64,000 bases of DNA from Siphonodentalium dalli (GCA_032622095.1 CP136063.1:282031426-282095425); one strand, 5' to 3'. Shown: positions 33,216-43,146, counted from the stretch's first letter. Program-made: numbers and translations. The notes: generated by a model from the sequence alone, not told the origin.

Positions 33216-33607
33216 CCCTTTACCCAACAAACCGGCCAAAACCGGCCAAATAAAGCTTCAACAGCCTAAAATATCTTCGGTCTGTCTCAATAGAACCATG
33301 CGAATATGGATATCATTGGAACCGGCTCCTTGACCACATTGTGATAGTTACAGTTATGCCCTGTGCCAATGCATTCTCTTATATATGCGAGTCGACCATA
33401 GGTCGCCTCGCATATATAAGAGAATGCATTGGCCTAAAAAAAATCTTTTTTTAACACTTTTTACCATTTTTTCTTACATTCTTTAACAATTTTATAATTT
33501 TTAATGTGTTAAGCCAATGCATTCTCTTATATATGCGAGGCGACCTATGGTCGACTCGCATATATAAGAGAATGCATTGGCACAGGGCCCTTCTGTTGGG
33601 TAAAGGG
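33216..33607 (-). mobile_element. Family A element (A7)
   Basis: Reverse copy. TTAA at 33212-33215; the right flank has decayed to TAAA. Otherwise intact. Confidence 0.93.
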
Positions 33608-33707
33608 TAAAAATGACCTGTAAAGGATCTGCCCTTACCACTTCAATTTAGGTTCCGATTTAATAATGGCTTAAAAAATACAGATTTACCTTATAGTTCT
33701 AATTTAA

Positions 33708-33962
33708 CCCTTTCTATACTAAATACTCATTGACGAGTAGTTCCCTAGGAAATGTTCATATAATAAGGTCAATTGTCGTTTGTTGAACTTATTTGAACAT
33801 TTCCCACCAAAGAATATGAATTCTTCTGCACTTGTATTATTCTTCTGCACTTGTATTATTTTTTTCTGGTTATATTTCCTGAACATCCCTTAAATTAATA
33901 ATAGACTATTCCAATGTATACTTTTATAATTGAATGGGAGAATCCATTCATTATAGAAAGGT
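33708..33962 (+). mobile_element. Family I TTAA element, best copy
   Basis: TTAA at 33704-33707 and 33963-33966. Ends CCCTTTCTATACTAAAT and ATTCATTATAGAAAGG. It has no core hairpin, unlike A, E and F. TTCTGCACTTGTATTAT is duplicated in tandem inside. Confidence 0.85.
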
Positions 33963-33977
33963 TTAATATTCCCTTAA

Positions 33978-34229
33978 CCCTTTCATGATGGGAGCTGCGC
34001 TGTGCAGCAATACAGTTTATGTGCCAGTGCATTCTCTTATATATGTGAAAATCCCACAGGGAGCCTCGTATTTTTCGAGAATGCACTGGCTTAATAGGTC
34101 ATGTTAAACATTGTTAGGCCAATTTATTCTCTTATATATGCAAGGCTCCCTATGGGAGACTCGCATATAAAAGAATGCATCGGGCACAGGGTTTATGCAA
34201 AATTTCATGAAGCTCCAATTACGAAAGGG
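33978..34229 (+). mobile_element. Family F element (F3)
   Basis: TTAA at 33974-33977 and 34230-34233. Ends CCCTTTCATGATGGGAGCT and AGCTCCAATTACGAAAGGG. Hairpins of the CTCCC/GGGAG type. Confidence 0.93.
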
Positions 34230-34281
34230 TTAAGACTTGAATTTGGGCTCTCGTTTCTACTTAAATTTGGAATGATATCAG

Positions 34282-34379
34282 TTTATTCTGGGAAGCTGAA
34301 TGGCGTACAAGTGGACTGTAATCAGGGAGAAGTAACAATGGATGAAGTTCAATTTATAGCCCAACATCACCTGTTATGA
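34282..34379 (+). CDS. Candidate terminal exon, unrecognised protein
   Basis: After a weak acceptor (TTTCTACTTAAATTT then GATATCAG) one frame reads YSGKLNGVQVDCNQGEVTMD and EVQFIAQHHLL, then TGA at 34377-34379. The composition is protein-like, and the frame also stays open upstream to the F3 end. I recognise no family, and no polyadenylation signal is obvious. It could be the 3' end of a gene on + or a chance frame. Confidence 0.3.
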
Positions 34380-34489
34380 TCCAATAAGTATTATGCAATA
34401 CTTTTATAGAACCAGTATGTTGAGTAAGAACCCTATTATAATCAGGAAATACACTTTAAACAAGCTGTTGGGACATATGCATACTGATA

Positions 34490-34597
34490 CATTTATATGA
34501 GAGAGAAGTCACTTCTCCCTTGAACAAAATTAGGGAGAAGTGACACAATTTAGGGAGAAGATGTCTCCCAAGTCGCCTCTCTAGACTGGTCCCTGAG
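34490..34597. mobile_element. hAT-like terminal fragment
   Basis: GAGAAGTCACTTCTCCC and a terminal GACTGGTCCCTG resemble the right end of the element at 22152-23032. A related inner piece occurs at 44156-44213. Confidence 0.6.
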
Positions 34598-35064
34598 GTA
34601 AACATCCTTCAGATTGTTTCTCTGCCTGACATTCTTATAGAATCTCAACAATGAAAGGTTAAACCTATCAAAACACCATGTACTCATTTGATATACAATC
34701 AACAATACAGAAATACTTGAGGTATTAAAGTATTAAATTTCTGTAACAGTGAATAATGACCCTTGATAATGTATGACAATCTATAGTTAGAAACCACCCT
34801 GAGTAGATCAGATCAGACTGGATTGTGTACTAGTTTTCAGTTCACTTACCTTGAGGCATTCATGGAACAGTGTTCATTGATTCAGAATTGAAGAGAGAAA
34901 GCAACCATTGTTGTTTGTTTATATGTACAGTGTATCTATTTATCAGTGCACTTGTACCTTCAGAAGCCAAAAAAAAGTATAGCTGGCTAAGTAATTTTAG
35001 GTCAATTAAATTTCTGTTAAAGAGACTATGAGTTCAGAATACCTAATTTTCAGGAGTACATGTA
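34598..35064. other. No recognised feature
   Basis: No exon or shared repeat identified. Confidence 0.5.
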
Positions 35065-35262
35065 CAGTAATGCCCTAAATAATCAACTCCTTAACCACAG
35101 CAGAATTATGGGTAACTTTTCAGGATTTAGTCGGAAATATGGCTTGTTGCCATTCTCACTGAGAGCTTTCCGATGAATGGCAACAAGCCATATTTCCGAC
35201 TAAATCCTGAAAAATTACCCATAATTCTGTGGTTAAGGAGTCAATTATTTTGGGCATCACTG
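35065..35262. mobile_element. Family B palindrome (B12)
   Basis: TA-flanked, ends CAGTAATGCCC and GGGCATCACTG. A short asymmetric loss at the centre removed CGGAAAG from the left arm. Confidence 0.92.
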
Positions 35263-35568
35263 TATATGCTAACAATCTATCTCCTTGTTCCTTCAAAACA
35301 TTGACCACTTCCTGGATTTATGAGGAAAAACTTGTCACATAATTTTGGCATTATATGAATATAATTACACTCACACGTGCATTCCTATTGTGGAACATGA
35401 ATGCAGGTCGTTGGTTGGTCGAAATTACGTCACATGACGTCGCTCTGACCCCAACTTGCATCCATTTTTGTGTAGACGCAACTTGCTCCGATCGAGTCAC
35501 GATAATAACATTGGAAATGGATGCTTAAATCTCGTTGACTCGGTTGAGTGTAAATATAAGTAATGAAT
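35263..35568. other. No gene; one extra copy of hairpin-arm motif
   Basis: CAACTTGCATCCAT at about 35453 repeats part of the adjacent hairpin arm. Otherwise nothing. Confidence 0.5.
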
Positions 35569-35702
35569 GTTGATTTTGTTGCGTTCCATAGAGTATGGAT
35601 GCAAGTTGGTCTGACATTTTCATGTTTGGAACGCTTTCTTGTTCCACACAAAATGTCAGACCAACTTGCATCCATACTCTATGGAACGCAAGCAAATCAA
35701 CA
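35569..35702. repeat. 134-bp inverted repeat (hairpin)
   Basis: Arms of about 52 bp with one or two mismatches (TGTTGATTT, GTTCCATAGAGTATGGATGC, GTCTGACATTTT and inverse) around a 30-base loop containing GGAACGCTTTCTTGTTCC. It is not a member of any other family here and has no visible target duplication. Confidence 0.9.
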
Positions 35703-35833
35703 TCCATTTCTTAATTAAATACGGGGTTGAGAAAAACTAAATATAATGGCAAGCTAAAGATAAATTTTGATCACCGTACCTAAAATTTGAAGAGTGTCAG
35801 AGACTAGGGTTTAGCATAATTAACCCGTCCATG

Positions 35834-36035
35834 GAACCCTGAATACATCTTTAAATTATATTATTGTGTGCAGTTGGAACTGGAGTTCTGGAACCCTGTT
35901 ACATCTTTAAATTAGATTAGTATGTGCTGTTGGAACTGGAGTTCTGGAACCCTAAATACATCTTTAAATTAGATTATTGTGTGCTGTTTTAACTGGAGTT
36001 CTGGAATCCTAAATACATCTTTAAATTTGAATAGT
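35834..36035 (+). repeat. Tandem repeat, about 64 bp, near 4 copies
   Basis: Units share AACTGGAGTTCTGGAA and ACATCTTTAAATTAGATTA. Confidence 0.9.
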
Positions 36036-36163
36036 GCACTTGTTGGCTGCCCTGCAAATTCAGCTAACTATCTGTCTAATTGCTCTGTCAAACAAAACAA
36101 TTAACACTTCTTGGATTTCTTCTTGATTCTATCAATAACATGTGTTATCCCCACTGAATTTAA

Positions 36164-36544
36164 CCCTTTACACAACAGAACTGCCCTGTGCCAATGCTTT
36201 CTCTTATATATGTGAGTCGACCATAGGTCGCCTCGCATATATAAGAGAATGCATTGGCTTAACACATTAAAAATTATAAAATTGTTAAAGAATGTAAGAA
36301 AAAATGGTAAAAAGTGTTTTTTTAAGGCCAATGCATTCTCTTATATATGCGAGGCGACCTATGGTCGACTCGCATATATAAGAGAATGCATTGGCACAGG
36401 GCATAACTGTAACTATCACAATGTGGTCAAGGAGCCGGTTCCAATGATATTCATATTTGTATGGTTCTATTGAGACAGACCCAAGATAATTTAGGCTGTT
36501 GCAGTTTTATTTGGCCGTTTTTGGCCGGTTTGTTGGGTAAAGGG
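36164..36544 (+). mobile_element. Family A element (A8)
   Basis: TTAA at 36160-36163 and 36545-36548. The left end is mutated (CCCTTTACACAACA). Confidence 0.94.
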
Positions 36545-36722
36545 TTAAAAGCTTGTTATTACTATACAGCAGAATTTTTTTTAACCTTTTGTGAATTTTT
36601 TAGTCATTTTTCAAAAAGGTTAGAAATTTACAAATACACAAATTGTAACAGAACATTCTTGTTATCAAGAAATAAAATCATATTTTTCGACTAGTCCATT
36701 GTGATTATTGATCAAGGTGGAT

Positions 36723-37176
36723 CAAGTCTGAAATTAGTGTGTCTGACATTTGCTGCTGGGCCTCATCTAGGAAATAACTATAGTCTCAAATTAACATTGT
36801 TTTTAGTTACTTCCCCCCCCCATGTCAGTTTCTAATTATTCCCTAATTTGCAGAAGATAAATTGCATAATCGAGGTGACTATAATAGGTAAACATCACCA
36901 ACCACAGGTCCCCTGGTGCAATACCACCACTATAAGTATATATATTATAAAGTACATGCATATATACTTGTAGTGATGGTATCGCACCAGGGGAACTGTG
37001 TCACCAGCTTCAACTGGGGAACTTCAATCTGATCCTAGGTCCCCCCTAGTGAGTGGAGGCCTATGCAGAATGAGGTCCCTGGAGGGTGAATTTGGCGATG
37101 CTAGCCTGCTATGCATGATAACTTCACTAAATTCACCCTCTGGGGACCTCATTCTGCAAATGTCAAACTAGGGCTG
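36723..37176. mobile_element. Family C long-form copy (C8)
   Basis: Starts CAAGTCTGAAATTAGTGTG. The first GAGGGTGAAT palindrome is deleted, the second intact. An 84-bp palindrome sits inside the spacer. Confidence 0.8.
36909..36992. repeat. 84-bp palindrome inside family C
   Basis: Arms CCCCTGGTGCRATACCAYCA and CTATAAGTATATA versus inverse, centre near TATAAAGTACATGCA. Absent from other C copies, so inserted or locally formed. Confidence 0.8.
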
Positions 37177-37574
37177 GATATACTCTATTTTGTACAAATG
37201 AAATTTTGTTCGGCCATTTTGGAAGCAAATTATTCGGTTGGCCAATTTGTATAATGTATAATTCAATGTATAATTTGGTCACCCGCAGTCTGAATCCTGC
37301 TATCCCTGGCTCTGGCACAGTCTGCTATGCTGTAGTATTGCTGGTATGTCTAATTATAATAGTAGCCAGAGGAATCATAAGGTTTTTCTCACTGGCTACT
37401 AATATCATTAGTTCATATTGATTGCCCTCCACATGCACTGACTGGTACTAATCCCTCCTGGACAGGTTACTAGCCTAATCAACCAGAATTGGTTCTGATG
37501 CCCTCCAGCACATACATGTATTGGTTGTATTTTGTGAGCTTTCTTCTTACAAAATCTTCATGGATTGTTCTGTT
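37177..37574. other. No recognised feature
   Basis: A 71-codon frame with hydrophobic stretches (37206-37421) lacks supporting context. No shared repeat. Confidence 0.5.
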
Positions 37575-37578
37575 TTAA

Positions 37579-38030
37579 CCCTTTCAGTGCCAGGGTCCGA
37601 TCTCATCGGCCCTAATTTACGGTCTGTAAAATCGGCCCTAAAAAAAATAAAAAATAAGATTTTTTTGGGTTGAATTTTTTTTGGGTATGCTTAAGCATGC
37701 TATAGCAAATTTAAAAACAAACTGGATAAAACCTTTATAGGGGCATGTTATAACTCAAAACTATCACCAGGTATTCATAGTAATAATTTTGATGCCCATG
37801 AAACACGTAAGATTCCCTGGCACTAAACCTACAAATAAGTCTGGCACCGAAAGAATAAGAAAAAATTATTAAAATTGTAAAAAATAATAACAAATGATGA
37901 AAAATTGTTAGGCCAATGCATTCTCTTATATATGCGAGGCGACCTATGGTCGACTCGCATATATAAGAGAATGTATTGGCACAGGGTATATGGGTTGATA
38001 CAAAAATCGGACTTGGCGGCACTGAAAGGG
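37579..38030 (+). mobile_element. Family E element (E3)
   Basis: TTAA at 37575-37578 and 38031-38034. Ends CCCTTTCAGTGCCAGG and GGCACTGAAAGGG. Unoccupied TTAA site at GGGTATGCTTAAGCATGC. Confidence 0.95.
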
Positions 38031-38034
38031 TTAA

Positions 38035-38442
38035 TGTGCCTGTCATTTGCAGAATGATGTCCTCAGAGGGTGAATTAATGACGCTATCCTGCATATGACC
38101 TCATCTGATATGGGAGACATAGACTCAGATTTTGAAGTTCCCAAATGGTGAATATTGTCACAATGTACATGTACACCCATTGGGATCCTCGATTATGCAA
38201 TGTGTCATCTGCCAATTTGGGAATATAGAGAAACTAAACTAAAAAAGAAATTTAATCTATGTGAAGAAGTTTCTATGGAAATTTGATAATAAAGAAACAT
38301 TCCAGAGAAGATGAGGTCTAAGCAGAATGAGGTCCCGATAGGTGAATTTAGTGATGCAAGCCCACTATGCGGGATAGCGTCACTAAATTCACCCTCTGGG
38401 GACCTCATTCTGCAAATGACAGGCACCTTATTCTCAGCTCTG
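38035..38442. mobile_element. Family C long-form copy (C9)
   Basis: Immediately follows the E3 TTAA, so its left tip is missing. Ends CTGCAAATGACAGGCACCTT. Confidence 0.8.
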
Positions 38443-38667
38443 GTGTTTTCGTGTTGTTTTCGCATTAACAGTGCCTCTGAGAGTTCTTCGATGAAATATG
38501 GTCCTTTCTGTGGACATGTGAAGTAATGGAGTTGGTTTTTTTATTCAAAAACTTCAATTTGGAGCCATTTTTCAGCTTAATGGGCTGTCTCTTATTCATG
38601 GCTTGGTCCGACATCAGCTCTGTCAAACCCCCCATCCATTTTCTAATTATCTCCTGCCAACACAGTT

Positions 38668-38686
38668 GGGGGGGGGGGGGGGGGGG
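38668..38686 (+). repeat. G19 homopolymer
   Basis: Nineteen G followed by TATA and then a family B element. Confidence 0.9.
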
Positions 38687-38690
38687 TATA

Positions 38691-38878
38691 CAGTAATGCC
38701 CTAAACAATCGACTCCATAACCACAGCAGAATTATGGGTAACTTTTCAGGATTTAGTTGGAAATATGGCTTGTTGCCATTCATTGGAAAGCTCTCCCCGA
38801 GAGCTTTCCGATGAATGGCAACAAGCCATATTTCCGACTAAATCCTGAAAAGTTATCCATAATTCTGCTGTGGTTAAA
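38691..38878. mobile_element. Family B palindrome (B13), right tip lost
   Basis: Left end complete. The right arm stops at GCTGTGGTTAA and is replaced by an ACACAC stretch. Confidence 0.9.
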
Positions 38879-38906
38879 TGGGACACACACACAGAACATG
38901 TTTCTA

Positions 38907-39088
38907 CAGTAATGCCCTAAATAATCGCTCCATAACCACAGAAGAATTATGTGTAACTTTTCAGGATTTAGTCGGAAAGCTCTCGGAGCTTTCCGATGAA
39001 TGGCAACAAGCCATATTTCCGACTAAATCCTGAAAAGTTACCCATAATTCTGCTGTGGTTAAGGAGTTAATTACTTAGGGCATTATTG
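38907..39088. mobile_element. Family B palindrome (B14), asymmetric central loss
   Basis: TA-flanked. The left arm jumps from TTAGTCGGAAAG straight to the centre (GCTCTCGGAGC), lacking about 28 bp present in the right arm. Confidence 0.92.
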
Positions 39089-39614
39089 TACACCGACTGC
39101 CATTTCAGAGAACACAACATTTGAATTACGCACAAATGTAAATATTTACTATTTTATTCAGGACACTTTGACAATGATTCCGCCAACCATATAGTCACTG
39201 TATGTAATTAATTTTTATCACATGATTCGCACTATTTTCCTATGTAATATTCGAGCGTAATAGACACGTGTAATATCGTCGCGTGCAATGACGTCAAGCT
39301 GCTCTTGGGTCAAAGTTTTCTGTCTGTTAATTATTGTTGTTTTCGATAAAATTTAAGCGATTATATGACCATGTGATAAAAAGTATCTCAAACTCGTTCT
39401 ATTTTATACGTAACTTATCAACCTCGTCCACTAAATTCTATTTGAGCCTCGGTAAACCATGTGAGATCCTCTATATAACACTCATGTGAGATCCTCTATA
39501 TAACACTCATGCTGTTTTCTGCCTATTTTTATGTTAAATTTATGAAAATAACTTATTTTGGCCTAATTCTTTGTTATTCAGTTCTGAACACCTCATTGGC
39601 GTTTTCACATCTCT
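39089..39614. other. No gene; 28-bp direct duplication
   Basis: ATGTGAGATCCTCTATATAA occurs twice in tandem near 39458 and 39485. Confidence 0.5.
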
Positions 39615-39618
39615 TTAA

Positions 39619-40011
39619 CCCTTTACCCAACAGAAGGGCCCTGTGCCAATTCATTCTCTTATATATGCGAGTCGACCATAGGTCGCCTCGCATATATAAG
39701 AGAATGCATTGGCTTAACACATTAAAAATTATAAAATTGTTAAAGAATGTAAGAAAAAATGATAAAAAGTGTTAAAAAATTTTTTTTTTTTAGGCCAATG
39801 CATTCTCTTATATATGCGAGGCGACCTATGGTCGACTCGCATATATAAGAGAATGCATTGGCACAGGGCATAACTGTAATTATCACAATGTGGTCAAGGA
39901 GCCGGTTCCAATGATACCCATATTTGTATGGTTCTATTGAGACAGACCGAAGATATTTTAGGCTGTTGAAGCTTTATTTGGCCGGTTTTGGCCGGTTTGT
40001 TGGGTAAAGGG
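39619..40011 (+). mobile_element. Family A element (A9)
   Basis: TTAA at 39615-39618 and 40012-40015. Intact ends. Confidence 0.95.
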
Positions 40012-40137
40012 TTAAATCATGGGGTATTGTGATATTGTGGTCTCCCACTCACCAAAAAGTCAGTTCTCCATAGCTGCAAATTCTAGAGACCTGATGCCTC
40101 TTATTTCCTCAGAGCAGAATTAACTACATTGTATTAA

Positions 40138-40801
40138 CCCTTTCATGATGGGAACCGCGCTGTTGCAGCATTAAAGATTCTGTGCCAGTGCATTCTCCTA
40201 TATATGCCAGTCTTCCATAGGGAGCCTCGTATTTATAAGAGAATGCACTGGCACAAGGTAAATATTGTTAGGCCAAAGTATTCTCTAAAATATGCTTGGC
40301 TCCCTGTGGGAGACTTGCATTTATTCCACACCCATTGACGTGAGTCACATGTATTCAACTGAATCCCAGCCATTGAATACATATTAGTGTATACCTCTAG
40401 TGGAATACAAGCCGGAACTATTCTTGTTGACGTTGTCGCCAAGAAAGATGACGTACATTACGTCGATCATCCGCTTCCGGTGATCCCCCCATAATTACTG
40501 GTTATTTGTCAGACTTAAAATCACAATAAAGGTAGCCAGAGTAACAGTGAATGTGACATTCATGGTTGAACTTATCTGACTGAACGGTGTAGAATAAATA
40601 CAGAACACAACTTGCATCATAATCTCGAATCTTTTATCGAACTCGTTGCGGACGGCGCAAAGTTATATATCCTTACGCCATCCGCAACTCGTTCGATAAA
40701 AGAGTCTCGATTAAGATGCGCGTTGTGTTCTGTCTATATATCAAAGAATACATTGGCACAGTGTTTTCGCCAAATTTTGGGAAGCTCCTGTCATGGAAGG
40801 G
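40138..40801 (+). mobile_element. Family F element (F4) with about 0.4-kb insertion
   Basis: TTAA at 40134-40137 and 40802-40805. Ends CCCTTTCATGATGGGAACC and CTCCTGTCATGGAAGG. The second hairpin is interrupted after GACTTGCATTTA (about 40324) and resumes at TATATCAAAGAATACATTGG. Confidence 0.85.
40601..40733. repeat. 133-bp inverted repeat inside F4 insertion
   Basis: Arms CAGAACACAACTTGCATC, TCTTTTATCGAACTCGTTGC and inverse, with a few mismatches, around AAAGTTATATATCCTTA. No other copy in the window. Confidence 0.85.
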
Positions 40802-40805
40802 TTAA

Positions 40806-41056
40806 TTAAATATTCATTGCATAATTCGCAATTAAATATTTGTTATCACGTACATGCTGCAAGCTGATGCGCATTTATGTTTAATAATTCATTTGTCAAT
40901 AAAAAAATTATTGATTCATTCAAAGTATTGCATGAGGAATTTTGCAATATTGGTTTATGTTATCTGACGATTGGAATTGACCAGCCCTTTGATCGCCTGT
41001 TAGTCGCTGATGGGTAATTACATTATTTTCATTCATTAAATTTTAGAGACATCAGC
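40806..41056. other. No recognised feature
   Basis: No exon or shared repeat. Confidence 0.5.
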
Positions 41057-41058
41057 TA

Positions 41059-41688
41059 CAGTAATGCCCGAAATATATGACCCTTTAACCACAGCAGAAT
41101 TATGGGAAATTTTTCAGGATTTTGTCGGGAAATATGGCTTGTTGCCATTCATTGGAAAGCTCTCACAAAGAGCTTTCTGATGAATGGCAGCAAGCCATAT
41201 TTCCAACTAATTCTTGAAAAAATTTCCCATACTTCTGCTGTGGTTAACCCTTTACCCAACAGAAAGGCCCTGTGCCAATGCATTCTCTTATATATGCGAG
41301 TTGACCATAGGTCGCCTCGCATATATAAGAGAATGCATTGGTTTAAACACATATTAAAAATGATCAAATTGTCAAAGAATTTAATGTAGAAAATATTATA
41401 AGAAAAAATGGTAAAAAGTGTTAAAAAAAGATTTTGTTTAGGCCAATGCATTCTTTTATATATGCGAGGCGACCTATGGCCGACTCGCATATATAAGAGA
41501 ATGCATTGGCACAGGGCATAACTGTAACCATCACAATGTGGTCAATGAGCCGGTTCCAATGATATCCATATTTGTATGGTTTTATTGAGACAGACCCAAG
41601 ATAATTTAGGCTGTTGAAGCTTTATTTGGCCGGTTTTGGCCGGTTTGTTGGGTAAAGGGTTAAAGGGTCATATACTTTGGGCATCACT
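41059..41688. mobile_element. Diverged family B palindrome (B15) interrupted by family A
   Basis: The tip differs from other copies (CGAAATATATGACCCTTTAA in place of TAARTAATCGACTCCTTAA) on both arms, so it is a distinct subfamily. The right arm reads GCTGTGG-TTAA, then the A element, then TTAA-AGGGTCATATACTTTGGGC. Confidence 0.92.
41248..41659 (+). mobile_element. Family A element (A10), reference copy
   Basis: 412 bp between TTAA at 41244-41247 and 41660-41663. Order: terminus CCCTTTACCCAACA; hairpin 1 (GCCAATGCATTC arms, inner stem CGACC-ATA-GGTCG with one mutation); AT-rich spacer; hairpin 2 in inverse orientation; long arm with CCGGTTCCAATGATATCC and GGCCGGTTTTGGCCGGTTTG; terminus GTTGGGTAAAGGG. 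Non-coding. Confidence 0.97.
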
Positions 41689-41850
41689 AAAAGGTTCAGC
41701 AATCATCTATACATACACATTGTGAATCCCTAGGCAGTTTCTCTGGTTTAAGCATATTATTTTATTTGCCCCGAATATAAACCAATAGCTGTGAGGAGCT
41801 AGAGGCTGAGAATCATTCTCAAAGCTTCTAAAACACTAGAAAGCATTGAG

Positions 41851-41907
41851 ATAGTGTGTCGGTGAATGAGAATGAGGTCCCCAGAGGGTGAATTTAGTGA
41901 CACATTG
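41851..41907. mobile_element. Family C fragment
   Basis: AATGAGGTCCCCAGAGGGTG and AATTTAGTGAC only. Confidence 0.75.
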
Positions 41908-42016
41908 TGTGATGTCAAAGGATTGTGTATGACCCAATAGGTCATACAGATTTGTAAACACCACAAGAAAAGGATAATTCTGGGTACAAGTGATGTGTAA
42001 TAACTTTCAATACATA

Positions 42017-42227
42017 CAGTAATGCCCTAAGTAATCGACTCGTTATCCACAGAAGAATTATGGGTAACTTTTCAGGATTTAGTCGGAAATATGGCTTGTT
42101 GCCATTCATAGGAAAGCTCTCACAGAGCTTTCCGATGAATGGCAACAAGCCATATTTCCAACTAAATCCTGAAAAGTGACCCATAATTCTTCTGTGGTTA
42201 ACGAGTCGATTACTTAGGGCATTACTG
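42017..42227. mobile_element. Family B palindrome (B16), full length
   Basis: Ends CAGTAATGCCCTAAGTAAT and inverse. The arm changes GACTCGTTATCC and GTTAACGAGTC are partly matched. Confidence 0.94.
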
Positions 42228-42299
42228 TAACCCTAACAGTAAGAAATGTATTAAAAGAGGCATTAGAACTGGTAGTTTATCTGCTTGTCGTCTGCTTAA

Positions 42300-42350
42300 T
42301 TAAATATCCCTGCAAATGAAGGTTAGACTGTTCTGATGTATATTTTTGGA
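42300..42350 (+). mobile_element. Family I fragment
   Basis: AAATATCCCTGCAAATGAAG and TTCTGATGTATATTTTTG match the I right part weakly. Confidence 0.4.
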
Positions 42351-42356
42351 GCCTAA

Positions 42357-42574
42357 AGGAGGACTGTGCACTAAATCCGGCCATTTATGGGACCATTACT
42401 CGAATCATAAACTCATTTTTATTATAATTACCATGTTGTTTGCATCGTTCGTAGAGCTCATGAGTGTATTTTGCACTAATACATGACTCAAATTCATCTA
42501 TTTGTTGCATATATTCTGTTGACTATAAAAGGAAATGGTCCCATATATGGACGTATTTAGTGCACAGTACCAGT
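42357..42574. mobile_element. Family T inverted-repeat element
   Basis: Ends AAAGGAGGACTGTGCACTAA and the inverse of TTAGTGCACAGTACCAGTTT. Subterminal TATGGGACCAT matches on both arms over about 45 bp. The right flank is TTTAAAG; the left is CCTAAAG, so a TTAA target is plausible. The end resembles AGGGGTACTGTACGCC of the element at 18258. Confidence 0.7.
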
Positions 42575-42741
42575 TTAAAGAGATAATCTATTCATGAAGT
42601 GAAGAGATTAACACGGAATTTTATTATTTCTCATTGATTATTCATGAATGAAGCTTAAATGAAGATTTCTATTTGAAGTCACCATGCACTTAATGGAGAC
42701 TTTGATCCATTGGTTTTCTACATGTCACATCATCCCATGTA

Positions 42742-42954
42742 CAGTAATGCCCTAAATAATCGACTCCTTAACCACAGCATAATTATGGGTAACTTTTCAG
42801 GATTTAGTCGGAAATATGGCTTGTTGCCATTCATCGGTAAGCTCTCACTGAGAGCTTTCCATTGAATGGCAACAAGCCATATTTCCGACTAAATCCTGAA
42901 AAGTTACCCATAATTCTGCTGTGGTTAAGGAGTCGATTATTTAGAGCATTACTG
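42742..42954. mobile_element. Family B palindrome (B17), full length
   Basis: 213 bp, near-perfect arms, centre GCTCTCACTGAGAGC. The TA target is retained at the right. Confidence 0.94.
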
Positions 42955-43002
42955 TATCACATTTTACTCTGTCGAGTTGTAGCGCTTGGGCTATTATTGA
43001 AC

Positions 43003-43118
43003 AGGCCTGTGAATATGGTGCCGGACATTTGCAGAACGAGGTCCACAGAGGGTGAATTTAATGATGCTACCCCGCTCAGTGGGCCAGCATCATTAAGTCA
43101 TTCTCTGGGCCATGTTTC
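43003..43118. mobile_element. Family C fragment (C11)
   Basis: CAGGCCTGTGAATATGGTGC and one degenerate GAGGGTGAAT palindrome. Confidence 0.75.
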
Positions 43119-43146
43119 AAACACATTGGTTCTTTGAGAGTATATA

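Noticed and set aside
37206-37421. 71-codon frame with membrane-like segments
   Set aside because: No start context, splice sites or homology that I recognise; hydrophobicity follows from T-rich codons.
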